DNA of 64,000 nt from Phycisphaerales bacterium (GCA_029260575.1 JAJDDB010000032.1:117958-181957); one strand, 5' to 3'. Counted from the first letter of the stretch, positions 54,975 to 63,687 are shown. Notes: a model not told the origin generated them from the letters alone. Made by a program: numbers and translations.

Positions 54975-56208
54975 GAGAAAGCCCCCGCCAATCAGTATTG
55001 CCCAGCTTACCAGCGATGGGGCATCACTCCAAGAAAAAAGCCCGCCGCAATCCGCAGCAGATCTGCCCCTGGGTACGCCAAGGCTGCTGAGTGGACTATA
55101 TGTCCACATTCCATTCTGTTTCCACAAGTGCCACTATTGCGACTTCTACAGCATTGTGGACCACAAAGACCGGCAGGCGGCATTCGTGGATCGGTTGGTT
55201 AGCGATTTTCACGCGGCGGCGCAGCACAACATCGGCGCAATTCAAACGATTTTCATCGGCGGCGGCACACCAACTCTGCTGGCGGTCGGATTGTGGGAAC
55301 GGCTGTTGCGCGCGTTGCACGCAACATTCGAGATTGCATGTGATGTCGAATTCACAGTCGAGGCGAACCCGGAAACCGTCACCGCAGAATTGCTCAACGT
55401 ACTCACAGCCGGCGGTGTCAATCGACTCAGCATCGGCGCACAATCGTTCGACCCCGCAGCATTGAAAATGCTTGAACGCTGGCATGATCCCGCAAATGTG
55501 CAGCGATCCGTTTCACTTGCACGCGCAGCAGGTATCGAGAACATCAACCTGGATCTCATTTTTGCAATTCCCGGCGAAACCCTTATCGACTGGGCTCATG
55601 ATCTTGACACTGCTTTGGCGCTGCATCCGGATCATTTGAGCTGTTACGGTCTGATGTATGAGCCGAACACGCCGATGACGATGCGCCTCAAGCAAGGGAA
55701 ATTGCACCGCGCCGATGATGAACTGGAAGCGCAGATGTACCAGCACACGATTGACCGTCTCGCGCAGGCGGGATTCGAGCAATACGAGATCAGCAACTGG
55801 TCGCTACCTGGTCGTCGTTGTCAGCACAATCTGCTGTACTGGCACAATGCTGACTGGTGGGCATGTGGGCCGGGTGCCGCAGCGCATGTCAACGGCTGGC
55901 GGTGGAAGAACATCCCCCGGCTGGATGCATACATTGATGGCGATGCGCTTCCCGAGATTCAGGATGTCGAACACCTCGATGAGGATGGCCGCATCGGCGA
56001 AGCGCTGATGCTGCGGCTGCGACTGCTCGATGGAATTGCCAGCTCTGAACTCGATAGCCTGCTCAACGCCACGGCGAGCGGACCGCTTCGACGTGCATCG
56101 ATTGATCGCAATCTCGAAAACGGCCTGCTTGAGGTGTGCGACGATACAATTCGGATGACGAATCGCGGCTTGTTGCTTGCAGATTCAATCGTGTTGGAGT
56201 TGCTGTAA
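54973..56208 (+). CDS. hemW: HemW-type radical SAM protein (haem chaperone)
   Basis: A 411-residue radical SAM protein. The Fe-S motif is CFHKCHYC at about residues 48-55, preceded by LSGLYVHIPF. Other signatures are FIGGGTPTLL, VEANPETVTAELLNVLTAGG, NRLSIGAQSFD, NLDLIFAIPGETLIDW and YEISNWSLPGRRCQHNLLYW. Formerly called oxygen-independent coproporphyrinogen III oxidase-like; the HemW group binds haem. The first ~38 residues precede the family core with no later in-frame Met before it. Followed by a UspA gene starting within its stop (TAATG). Confidence 0.93.
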   Translation: MRKPPPISIAQLTSDGASLQEKSPPQSAADLPLGTPRLLSGLYVHIPFCFHKCHYCDFYSIVDHKDRQAAFVDRLVSDFHAAAQHNIGAIQTIFIGGGTPTLLAVGLWERLLRALHATFEIACDVEFTVEANPETVTAELLNVLTAGGVNRLSIGAQSFDPAALKMLERWHDPANVQRSVSLARAAGIENINLDLIFAIPGETLIDWAHDLDTALALHPDHLSCYGLMYEPNTPMTMRLKQGKLHRADDELEAQMYQHTIDRLAQAGFEQYEISNWSLPGRRCQHNLLYWHNADWWACGPGAAAHVNGWRWKNIPRLDAYIDGDALPEIQDVEHLDEDGRIGEALMLRLRLLDGIASSELDSLLNATASGPLRRASIDRNLENGLLEVCDDTIRMTNRGLLLADSIVLELL

Positions 56209-56645
56209 TGTCGTATGTTCTGGTCGCCATCGATTTCTCTGACGTCACCGACGATCTTGTTGCTGCAGCAAACAAGTATGCCCGGGCCGGATCGGTGCCT
56301 GTTGTTCTGGTGCATGTCGCGCCGCCTGCTGTCGGGTTCTCGATGGGGGAGGCGCCATCTGATGTGCCTCCTGAAACAGTTGCAGAACTTATCGAAGCTC
56401 GGCGTGAACAACTGCGCGACATCGCCGGCCGATTTGAACAGGATGTTTCTGTCGAACCCATACTCATGCAGGGCAGCGCGGTGGAAGGCATTATCGATGA
56501 AGCGCAGCAGCGAAACGCCGAGTTGATCATCATCGGCACGCACGGCCACGGCCGGCTGTATGACCTGATCGTCGGATCGGTCGCCAACGGTGTGATTCGC
56601 CACACGACATGCCCGGTGCTGGTCGTGCCATCAAAGAACGACTGA
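56208..56645 (+). CDS. universal stress protein (single UspA domain)
   Basis: A 145-residue UspA-fold protein: SYVLVAIDFSDVTDDLVAAA at the N terminus and the ATP-binding signature IIIGTHGHGRLYDLIVGSVA near the end, followed by TTCPVLVVP. ATP-binding Usp proteins act in stress and growth control. The ATG overlaps the hemW stop by one base; ATG at 56136 is inside hemW and rejected. Convergent with the HNH-like gene, 20 bases apart. Confidence 0.93.
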   Translation: MSYVLVAIDFSDVTDDLVAAANKYARAGSVPVVLVHVAPPAVGFSMGEAPSDVPPETVAELIEARREQLRDIAGRFEQDVSVEPILMQGSAVEGIIDEAQQRNAELIIIGTHGHGRLYDLIVGSVANGVIRHTTCPVLVVPSKND

Positions 56646-56664
56646 ACCGGGAATCTGCACATCT

Positions 56665-57984
56665 TTAGCCAGCGACTTCATGCGCCGATGTGGATCGCAC
56701 TGTTTCAACGACCGGAGGTTCTTTCTTTGAGCGCTTCCGCGGCGGCGCAGACCCCTCCTGCCGCGCCGCCGCTTTCGCTGTCATAGCATCCATATCAGCG
56801 TTGAATGCCTGCCACCGTTCCAGCAACGCATTGCGATCAACTTGTGATTTGTCTGATCGCTCCAGCAACTCTCGACCTGCGAGTTTGCCGTACTTGCTCT
56901 CTGCCAGCCGCGGAGAAACAACAAGCTGCATCGTTTCGGGATCAATACCAATCTGATTCAGATCCCACAGCGTGTGCAGATCCGACCGCAGCAGGATTGC
57001 ATTAGAAGGCGAATGTACCTGGCCCGATGGAAATGGCACGATATACGCCACCTCCAGAAGATCAGCAAGGCAAGAACCACTGATCGCGCAATGGTCGTTG
57101 TAGAGCTTGCGCAGCGCGAGGCGAAGTTTGCGATCGCCGCGTCTGCCGCGGATCATCGACGTGGCAAACTCCAGCGGGTTTGCGGATTGATCGTCTTCAC
57201 CGGTTTTCGGTTCATACGCATCGCCGGATTCCAGCAGGGCGTACCGCGCCAAGGTCGGTCCAATCGCTTTGCCCAGCGCGCGCGTCAGTTCCACATCAGG
57301 TTTGTCCTGTTCCATGAGGTGCAGGAACACGCTGCCAGCGATATCAGCGTTGATTCTGAGCCCCTCGCAGACCTCCCGAAGTCGTTGACAGACAGCGACA
57401 TAGCGACGCAGATCATTGTTGATGTACTTCAACACGCCGCTGCTTTCGCCCCATGTGCCGTTGATGACGAAATATAAATCCCGCCGAAATGCAAACGCCA
57501 GCCGGCTGAACATCTGCACGCCAGCCGCTCCGATCTTGCCATCACGACCATGCAGCATTCGCACGAGTGCGGTATCCGGACTTGATGACACCAGAGCTTT
57601 GATGATCGCGCCGAAGTCAACCGAATCAATGCGGGATATGCTCGCAGCCATCCGCGGGAACAGCCCCAGCAGCGGTTGTCCCGAACGATTGGTGTTCTTG
57701 TTGACCTTGAACCACTGCAGGTCGCCGTATGTGCCGAATGCGTTTTCCAGAGCGACGCGCAACTTTGGAAGTGGGCGCGCAACGCCCGGCCGATTCGTCC
57801 ATGGTTCACGGCGGTCCCGACCGTCGGCCAGTTCGATGATGTACGCAATCAGCTTTTGAAAGCCCTCGGTGTTATGCACATTCTGCTGCACCGCAGCCTG
57901 TCCGAGTTCAAACAGCACGCTGTGCACCGGGTTCAATTCAATTGCGTTGATAAGCGTATTCGGGAGTTCGCGGTTCGATGCCAT
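56665..57984 (-). CDS. HNH-fold nuclease-like protein with altered catalytic His
   Basis: A 439-residue cytosolic protein. The C-terminal domain (about residues 290-375) follows the HNH_2 pattern: LRKLYNDHCAISGSCLADLL, EVAYIVPF, then SNAILLRSDLHTLWDLNQIG. The family's AHI motif reads AYI here: Tyr314 (codon TAT) replaces the first His of the HNH triad, while Asn328 and His337 remain. The N-terminal ~285 residues form a helical domain not recognised. The tail is basic (RKRSKK). HNH proteins of this type serve in restriction and other defence, but no partner gene is adjacent, so that role is only a guess. It may be inactive or act as a binding protein. Confidence 0.7.
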   Translation of the reverse strand: MASNRELPNTLINAIELNPVHSVLFELGQAAVQQNVHNTEGFQKLIAYIIELADGRDRREPWTNRPGVARPLPKLRVALENAFGTYGDLQWFKVNKNTNRSGQPLLGLFPRMAASISRIDSVDFGAIIKALVSSSPDTALVRMLHGRDGKIGAAGVQMFSRLAFAFRRDLYFVINGTWGESSGVLKYINNDLRRYVAVCQRLREVCEGLRINADIAGSVFLHLMEQDKPDVELTRALGKAIGPTLARYALLESGDAYEPKTGEDDQSANPLEFATSMIRGRRGDRKLRLALRKLYNDHCAISGSCLADLLEVAYIVPFPSGQVHSPSNAILLRSDLHTLWDLNQIGIDPETMQLVVSPRLAESKYGKLAGRELLERSDKSQVDRNALLERWQAFNADMDAMTAKAAARQEGSAPPRKRSKKEPPVVETVRSTSAHEVAG

Positions 57985-58223
57985 CGAGCGTCTCGTGTCT
58001 GATTGAAATTGTGTGGCTGTACACCTTCTCTATACGATCGGTGTTGGTGTTCTACTGTAGAATTTGCGAAGCTTTTGGTACACGAACCGGCGCATTACGC
58101 GAACAGTTTGTGGAAAGATGCACAGACCAATAGCTGCGGCAACCGAACAAAACTGCAAATCAGACCTTGCCAGGCAATTGAACCCGCTACACAATGCTGT
58201 TCTGTAGATATGGAGTGCGATAC

Positions 58224-59147
58224 GTGAACATGTATAGAGCAACGCGGATAATCGGAATCGGCGTTCTGTCTATGTGCATGGCGCACGAAGTTGTTGCTTC
58301 GGCTGTACCCGTCGTCAATGCCGGTTTCGAAGACATTTCTGGTGAGTCGCCGTTCAATGAATTCACATTTGGCCCGCTCAATGGTTGGGATCTCTACGAT
58401 CCGAATGGTGTAACAGACGGCGGCGATGGGCCGACGTACTTCGTCGGTACGCTGACGCCGTTCGAACCGGATCCAGTTGGCAATCCCGGCGTCTTTGCGA
58501 ATTTCCCCGGCGGCGCGGCGGAAGGGCAGCGCGTGGCTATCGCATTCAATTTCGCAGGCAGTGATGGCCAAGGGGAATACGGCCTGCAACAGACGCTTGC
58601 TGAGACACTCGCAGCGAACACGACATATGTGCTTCAAGTTGAAATTGGGAATATTGATTCCGCTACAGCCATGAACGGACAGTTCTTCGAGCTTCAGGGT
58701 TTTCCCGGCTACCGCGTTGACCTGCTTGCCGGCGGCGTTGTCATTGCACAGGACAATAATTCACTTGCCGGTTCTATCTCCGATGGCGAATTTTCGACCA
58801 GTTCGTTTGAATTCACGACCGGCCAGGCGCATCCACAACTCGACCAGGCGCTGGGCATTCGTGTTGTAAATCTCAACGTGCTTGATCCTGCATTCCCGGC
58901 GTCCGACATTGAAGTCGACTTTGATGATGTACGGCTCGACGCCCGGCCGGCAATTGACGGCGATCTGGATGTCGATGGTTTCGTCAATGTCTTTGATCTG
59001 CTTGACCTGCTCGCTGCGTGGGGAGACTGCGATCTGCCGTGTCCGCCGAGTTGTGATGCGGACATTACAAATGCCGACGGCACGGGCACTGATTGTGCCG
59101 TCGATGTGTTCGATCTGCTGCTGCTGCTGAGCAATTGGAGCGTCTGA
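58224..59147 (+). CDS. secreted protein with dockerin-like C terminus
   Basis: A 307-residue exported protein. Signal peptide is ATRIIGIGVLSMCMAHEVVA. A beta-rich domain of about 210 residues follows (VVNAGFEDISGESPFNEFTF, NTTYVLQVEIGNIDSA, YRVDLLAGGVVIAQDNNSLA), similar in wording to HAF/PEP-anchored binding domains. The last 60 residues are the dockerin-like module: VFDLLDLLAAWG, a CP-CP pair, and VFDLLLLLSNWS. GGAG 8 bases before the GTG at 58224 supports that start; the ATG at 58230 is also possible. Third protein of this type in the window. Confidence 0.82.
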   Translation: MNMYRATRIIGIGVLSMCMAHEVVASAVPVVNAGFEDISGESPFNEFTFGPLNGWDLYDPNGVTDGGDGPTYFVGTLTPFEPDPVGNPGVFANFPGGAAEGQRVAIAFNFAGSDGQGEYGLQQTLAETLAANTTYVLQVEIGNIDSATAMNGQFFELQGFPGYRVDLLAGGVVIAQDNNSLAGSISDGEFSTSSFEFTTGQAHPQLDQALGIRVVNLNVLDPAFPASDIEVDFDDVRLDARPAIDGDLDVDGFVNVFDLLDLLAAWGDCDLPCPPSCDADITNADGTGTDCAVDVFDLLLLLSNWSV

Positions 59148-59243
59148 TCGACGTTGTTCGCCTTCGCACAGCGGCTGATACAGTGACTACAATATCCGCC
59201 CGCAGTTGGTTGGCAGCACGTTGTGCTGTCCAGCTGAGGCACT

Positions 59244-59330
59244 GGACAGGTGGCGGAGCGGTTGAACGCGCCGGTCTCGAAAACCGGTATACATTTCGGT
59301 GTATCGTGGGTTCGAATCCCACCCTGTCCG
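59244..59330 (+). tRNA. tRNA-Ser (anticodon CGA)
   Basis: An 87-base tRNA with acceptor GGACAGG pairing CCTGTCC, D arm GGCGGAGCGGTTGAACGCGC, an anticodon stem CCGGT/ACCGG with loop CTCGAAA (anticodon CGA, reading UCG), a long variable arm (GTATACATTTCGGTGTATC, as expected for type II tRNA) and T arm GTGGGTTCGAATCCCAC. Discriminator G; CCA is not encoded. The long variable arm and serine identity agree. Confidence 0.95.
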
Positions 59331-59365
59331 CTTTTGCAACTCCCAGGGCACCACCGACCCGACGT

Positions 59366-60082
59366 TCAATCCCGATCGTCTTCATCTGACAGAGGCACGC
59401 TCGTCGCCTGAGCCAGGGCATTTGTAAACGACCGCACTTTCTGGTGATCGAGTTTTCCATTCGTGCGCACGCCGCTACACAGGTCCACTCCGAACGGCTG
59501 CACGCCTCGCACAGCTTCGCCTACATTGGCAGCAGTGAGACCGCCGGCGAGAAAAACCGGCACGTCTACATGTTCAACAATGGACCGGCTTATAGACCAG
59601 TCATGCACCCGGCCGGTGCCGCCCAGTTCGCGTACTGCAGCAGATGGGTTTCCCGAATCAAGCAGTAATGCATCCACGCGTCCTGCAACTGCAAACGCTC
59701 GTTCAATGGACGCATTGTCCTGAACATGAATGACCTGCACGATGCGAACCGATGGCAAGGCATCGCGCAACGCGTCGTAGACACCAGTATCCACGTCTTC
59801 ATCAACCAATTGAACTGTATTGACTGCGGTGCGCTTGACATGCGCAACGACCGCGCTGGGCGTGACTTCACTCGTCAACAGAAACGTCGCAGTCGGCGGT
59901 GGTACTGCTGCGGCAATTTCAAGGATGGTCGCATCAGGAATCGGTCCGGGGCCACTCGGCATTCGGCCGACGAGTCCGACGGCATCAGCCCCTGCAGCAA
60001 TTGCCATCCGGGCTTCTGCAACCGACGCAATACAACAGATTTTCAGGCGGAGTCTGTGCGGCACTGTGAACGTATCAGTCAT
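59366..60082 (-). CDS. trpF: phosphoribosylanthranilate isomerase
   Basis: A 238-residue TIM-barrel enzyme of tryptophan synthesis. Signatures: LRLKICCIASVAEARMAIAA with the catalytic Cys (family KICG), GADAVGLVGRMPSGPG, VDALLLDSG with the catalytic Asp, and VFLAGGLTAANVGEAVR then GVDLCSGVRTNGKLD. It stands outside a trp operon: it begins one base after the cysteine dioxygenase stop (TGA-T-ATG). The open frame to 60169 is rejected because the core starts after M at 60082. The operon partner is unrelated in pathway, so the link is by position only. Confidence 0.92.
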   Translation of the reverse strand: MTDTFTVPHRLRLKICCIASVAEARMAIAAGADAVGLVGRMPSGPGPIPDATILEIAAAVPPPTATFLLTSEVTPSAVVAHVKRTAVNTVQLVDEDVDTGVYDALRDALPSVRIVQVIHVQDNASIERAFAVAGRVDALLLDSGNPSAAVRELGGTGRVHDWSISRSIVEHVDVPVFLAGGLTAANVGEAVRGVQPFGVDLCSGVRTNGKLDHQKVRSFTNALAQATSVPLSDEDDRD

Positions 60083-60083
60083 A

Positions 60084-60614
60084 TCAACGCGACGAAGACA
60101 CTTTTTCAGTGATCGGATCAACCCACCGGCCGCGCCGCTGCGATCCGAGTTCGTACGTCTCTGCTTCAAGCAACGGTGGCGAGTAGATGTGAAGCGTCAC
60201 AAGGCCATCGCGTACGTTCTCATTGCCCATGCGGTGAATGTCCGCATCGAAACTCACGCGCACCGTACCTGGTTGATGCGTGCGCGTTTCATGTTGTTGC
60301 AGCATTCCGTCATCACCAACGGTGTACAGCGTTTCCGTTGCAGTGCCGTTGACCACAAGGAAGCCGCAACCGCTGCCCTCATGATTGTGAATCACACTGT
60401 GCTGTCCCGGGCTCCAGCACAATGCCAGCGCGTGATAACCGGGTCCAATGTGCAGGCGATTGCGCTGATAGCACTCGCCGTCATACGACACAAATCCCTT
60501 GAGATCGTCCAGCGTGATGTTGAGATCGTTCATCGCGCTGCGCAGCACATCCAGCGGTAGCGGGCCCACATGTTGATCCAATCGATCAAAGAATGTGCTC
60601 AGTTTCGAATTCAT
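60084..60614 (-). CDS. cysteine dioxygenase
   Basis: A 176-residue cupin iron enzyme that oxidises cysteine to cysteine sulfinate. Metal ligands His76 and His78 (HNH) and His127 (DADIHRMGN) are in place. Cys83 (GSGCGF) and Tyr144 (HIYSPP) are at the spacing of the Cys-Tyr crosslink pair of mammalian enzymes, where many bacterial members have Gly. AAAGG before the ATG at 60614 supports the start. It lies 21 bases after cysK and one base before trpF, so cysteine synthesis and oxidation are in one operon. Confidence 0.9.
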   Translation of the reverse strand: MNSKLSTFFDRLDQHVGPLPLDVLRSAMNDLNITLDDLKGFVSYDGECYQRNRLHIGPGYHALALCWSPGQHSVIHNHEGSGCGFLVVNGTATETLYTVGDDGMLQQHETRTHQPGTVRVSFDADIHRMGNENVRDGLVTLHIYSPPLLEAETYELGSQRRGRWVDPITEKVSSSR

Positions 60615-60635
60615 AACAACTACACCTTTGCTGCC

Positions 60636-61622
60636 TCACGCCTCGTCGAACAGTGGGGTGGACAGATATCGCTCGCCGAAGCTGCACGCAATCGTGACGA
60701 TTCGCTTGCCTTTGAATTCAGGCCGGCCTGCGAGGCGGACTGCAGCACACACGTTTGCGCCCGTGCTGATGCCGCCGAGAATTCCTTCTTCAGCAGCCAG
60801 TCGATGCGCCCACTCAAATGCCTCTTCATTAGTGACCTTTTCAACGCCGTTGAGCAGATCAGTATCGAGGTTATTCGGAATGAATCCGGCGCCAATGCCC
60901 TGAATTTTGTGCGGCGCAGGTCGGCCGCCGCTAATGACCGGCGATGCTGCAGGTTCCACTGCAATTGCCTGGAAGTCGCTGTTGTGTCGACGGATGAATC
61001 GTGTCGCGCCGGTGATCGTGCCTCCGGTACCAACACCCGCAACGATTGCGTCGATCTGCCCGCCGGTGTCACTGAAAATTTCAGGGCCGGTTGTTCGTTC
61101 GTGAATCTGCGGGTTTGCAGGATTGTCAAACTGCTGCGGCATCCATCCGCTGGGCGTCTCGTCGACTAGTTGATGCGCCTTTTCGAGCGCGCCGGGCAAG
61201 CCGTCTGCTGCCGGTGTCAACACAAGATTGGCGCCCATCGCACGCAACATGCCGCGCCGTTCCATGCTCATGGATTCCGGCATGGTCAGGGTCAGTTTGT
61301 AGCCGCGCACAGCGCATATGAAAGCCAGCGCAATTCCCGTGTTGCCACTTGTCGGTTCAATAATGTGCGAATCCCCATTGATCCGACCATCGCGCTCTGC
61401 AGCGCCGATCATTGCTTCAGCAATGCGATCCTTGACGCTGCCCATGGGGTTGAAGTATTCCAGTTTGAGCAGCACCTCCGCGCCGCCCGCCGGGACAAGC
61501 CGCCGAAGCTTGACCATCGGAGTGTTAAAACACGTATCTGCGATTGTCTCGAAGACGTGGCCGTGCGGGCGGACCCGCCGGTCAGTCTCGCCGGCAGTCG
61601 TTTGAGGAGCCTGGGTCGTCAT
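60636..61622 (-). CDS. cysK: cysteine synthase (O-acetylserine sulfhydrylase)
   Basis: A 328-residue PLP enzyme that makes cysteine from O-acetylserine and sulfide. The PLP lysine is Lys64 in YFNPMGSVKDRI; the substrate loop is EPTSGNTGIALAF, and the phosphate loop GVGTGGTITG. The first 20 residues precede the core. The open frame to 61838 runs through the divergent acetyltransferase and is rejected; the ATG at 61622 is used. A TATACT box lies 7 bases before it, suggesting a very short leader. First gene of the cysK-dioxygenase-trpF operon. Confidence 0.95.
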   Translation of the reverse strand: MTTQAPQTTAGETDRRVRPHGHVFETIADTCFNTPMVKLRRLVPAGGAEVLLKLEYFNPMGSVKDRIAEAMIGAAERDGRINGDSHIIEPTSGNTGIALAFICAVRGYKLTLTMPESMSMERRGMLRAMGANLVLTPAADGLPGALEKAHQLVDETPSGWMPQQFDNPANPQIHERTTGPEIFSDTGGQIDAIVAGVGTGGTITGATRFIRRHNSDFQAIAVEPAASPVISGGRPAPHKIQGIGAGFIPNNLDTDLLNGVEKVTNEEAFEWAHRLAAEEGILGGISTGANVCAAVRLAGRPEFKGKRIVTIACSFGERYLSTPLFDEA

Positions 61623-61628
61623 ATTTTC

Positions 61629-61634
61629 AGTATA
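61629..61634 (-). promoter_or_regulatory. candidate -10 box for cysK
   Basis: TATACT on the minus strand, six bases before the cysK ATG, within a 36-base gap shared with the divergent acetyltransferase gene. If used, transcription would start at or next to the start codon (leaderless). The -35 region is weak, so this is tentative. Confidence 0.35.
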
Positions 61635-61658
61635 CCCCGAGCACGATGCGGAGAAAGC

Positions 61659-62684
61659 ATGTTCTCGCTTCCAGCGTCCCTCATGCACTACCATGCGTTC
61701 ATGGATCGTACAGGTGCAAGCAGTTGGAATGTCCCGCCGACCGACCCGCACAATCTTGACAGGCCCGTCGGAAGGCTGGTGCAGTCGATATTGAATGATG
61801 AGCGGATATGTCACATTTCGACTGCACCGCTGCCTCATCGCGGCGAAATTCGTGCGTTGATCGACAGGCTCTCATGGGTGCTTTTTCCAGGATTTGTCGG
61901 TCCTCGTGATCTCACGAAAAACGCGTTGCAATCACACATCGCCAGCGTTGTCGCTGAGATAAACGACCGGCTTGTCACGCAGATCACCGCAGCGCTGCAG
62001 TATGAAGAGCAGGTTGTTGCGACGCGTTCAGTGGATTCAGCCCATGCGGACATAGTTGATCGCGCTCGCAATCTCGCTGCGGAAGTCATCACCGCGCTGC
62101 CGGGAGTTCGCGATGTACTCAGTCTTGATGTGCAAGCTGCGTTCGATGGCGATCCCGCTGCTACGCATACCGATGAAGTCATCTTTTGTTATCCCGGCCT
62201 GTGGGCGCTTGCGGTGCATCGTGTGGCGCACCAGATGTATCGCCTCGGCATTCCACTGCTGCCGCGCATCATGAGTGAGATAGCGCACGGAGATACCGGC
62301 ATCGACATTCACCCCGGCGCGCGAATCGGCCATAGCTTCTTCATCGATCACGGCACCGGCGTTGTCATCGGCGAGTCGTCGATCATCGGTGACCACTGCC
62401 GGTTGTATCAAGGCGTCACACTCGGCGCAAAGAGTTTCCCAAAAGATGAAGGTGGGCGCATCCGTCGTGGTGAAAAGCGCCATCCAACATTGGAAGATCA
62501 TGTCACGGTCTACGCCGGGGCGGCGATTCTCGGCGGCGACACCATCATCGGAGCAGGCAGTGTGATCAACGGCGGCGTGTTCATCACCACCAGCATTCCA
62601 GCGGGCCATGTCGTTCGGGCGCCGCGCGTGGAACTCACATTGCGAAACAATCCCGAACTGCCGCCTGCGAATTACGCCATCTGA
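61659..62684 (+). CDS. epsC: serine O-acetyltransferase (EpsC/CysE type)
   Basis: A 341-residue enzyme that acetylates serine with acetyl-CoA to give O-acetylserine, the CysK substrate. The N-terminal helical part (about 230 residues) is the long EpsC/SrpH type. The left-handed beta-helix follows with HPGARIGHSFFIDHGTGVVI, containing the catalytic His, and IIGDHCRLYQGVTLGA, then ILGGDTIIGAGSVINGGVFI. GGAG 5 bases before the ATG at 61659; Met at 61683 or 61701 are alternatives, and the frame back to 61170 lies over cysK and is rejected. Divergent from cysK across 36 bases. Confidence 0.93.
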   Translation: MFSLPASLMHYHAFMDRTGASSWNVPPTDPHNLDRPVGRLVQSILNDERICHISTAPLPHRGEIRALIDRLSWVLFPGFVGPRDLTKNALQSHIASVVAEINDRLVTQITAALQYEEQVVATRSVDSAHADIVDRARNLAAEVITALPGVRDVLSLDVQAAFDGDPAATHTDEVIFCYPGLWALAVHRVAHQMYRLGIPLLPRIMSEIAHGDTGIDIHPGARIGHSFFIDHGTGVVIGESSIIGDHCRLYQGVTLGAKSFPKDEGGRIRRGEKRHPTLEDHVTVYAGAAILGGDTIIGAGSVINGGVFITTSIPAGHVVRAPRVELTLRNNPELPPANYAI

Positions 62685-62709
62685 TTGTGTTCCGCGTCGT
62701 CACTTCGAT

Positions 62710-63687
62710 TCAGTGATCCAGGCCGAACGCTTTGATCTGCCCGAACCCATCAACCACAGCTATCCACGAACCGTCCGGAAGCTGATGCGCATCAATGTGG
62801 TGCATCAGTTCGCTGTTCCAGCCCTCAGACGCTCCGGTGCCGATAAGCAGAGGGTTGCCTTCGATCTGCTGTTCCTGATATTCGGTCGGTGAAAGCGCAG
62901 TGATTTCGAACGCTCGCACCTGGTTGCCGTACCTGCCAAACACATCCTGATTGAATCGATAGAACGCGCCTTCGAATTCAATCACGCGGCCGGCACATCT
63001 GAAGTAATGATCGTCCTGTTCATACAATGGGCTGGCAGGGTGTTCACTCCACGGCCCGAGCAGGTCTTGTGCTATCCACAACCGGGCGATCGAATATTTC
63101 TCGCCGGTGATCATGTACCAGTATTCATCCTTCTGGAAAATTGTCGCATCGAAGAAAGGCCCTTCGATCAGGTCTGCCACCGGTGTCCATTTCGTTGGAA
63201 ACGGATCACCTTTGTACAGTCGGACTGTGTCTGCTTCATGCATTTCCGGAAGCATGTACCAGACATCGTCGTGTGAAAAGACAAGCGGGTAGGACAGGTG
63301 AAACGGCTCGTCGAGCACAATCGACTTCCACTGCCAATGCAGTCCATCAGAACTTAAAGCATGCCCGATATCGCCTTGTCCTGTGTCACTGTTCAGGACT
63401 TCGACAAACAAGTGCCAGTCGGAACCGTCATGCACCATGAACGGATCAGCAACAAACGTTGCATCACAATCCGTCACATCGCTGCCGCGCAGCACCGGTT
63501 GTTCAACACGTGGGTCGGGCGACAATTCAAACGGCGACGGCCCGGTATACACACCAACGAACCAGCCGCGTTCCCAGCCGACGAATGGGATACCGCGATC
63601 GTTGCCGACGATGATTCCCACAGCAAACGCAATGCCGCCGATCACCGCAATTCCCGCCAGATACGCAAGACATTTGACTCTGGACAT
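62710..63687 (-). CDS. membrane-anchored beta-propeller protein (GH43-like fold)
   Basis: A 325-residue protein with an N-terminal membrane segment (CLAYLAGIAVIGGIAFAVGI, about residues 5-24) and a five-bladed propeller-like region: VADPFMVHDGSDWHLFVEVL, then ALSSDGLHWQWKSIVLDEP, HLSYPLVFSHDDVWYMLPEM and FFDATIFQKDEYWYMITGEK. This wording is close to the N-terminal domain of the glucosamine inositolphosphorylceramide transferase group and to GH43-type enzymes. Catalytic acids were not assigned. Start ATG 63687. It converges with epsC 25 bases away. Confidence 0.75.
   Translation of the reverse strand: MSRVKCLAYLAGIAVIGGIAFAVGIIVGNDRGIPFVGWERGWFVGVYTGPSPFELSPDPRVEQPVLRGSDVTDCDATFVADPFMVHDGSDWHLFVEVLNSDTGQGDIGHALSSDGLHWQWKSIVLDEPFHLSYPLVFSHDDVWYMLPEMHEADTVRLYKGDPFPTKWTPVADLIEGPFFDATIFQKDEYWYMITGEKYSIARLWIAQDLLGPWSEHPASPLYEQDDHYFRCAGRVIEFEGAFYRFNQDVFGRYGNQVRAFEITALSPTEYQEQQIEGNPLLIGTGASEGWNSELMHHIDAHQLPDGSWIAVVDGFGQIKAFGLDH

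Noticed and set aside
61170..61658. Long N-terminal extension of the serine acetyltransferase frame
   Set aside because: It is antisense to cysK and its residues do not resemble the family; a Shine-Dalgarno supports the ATG at 61659.
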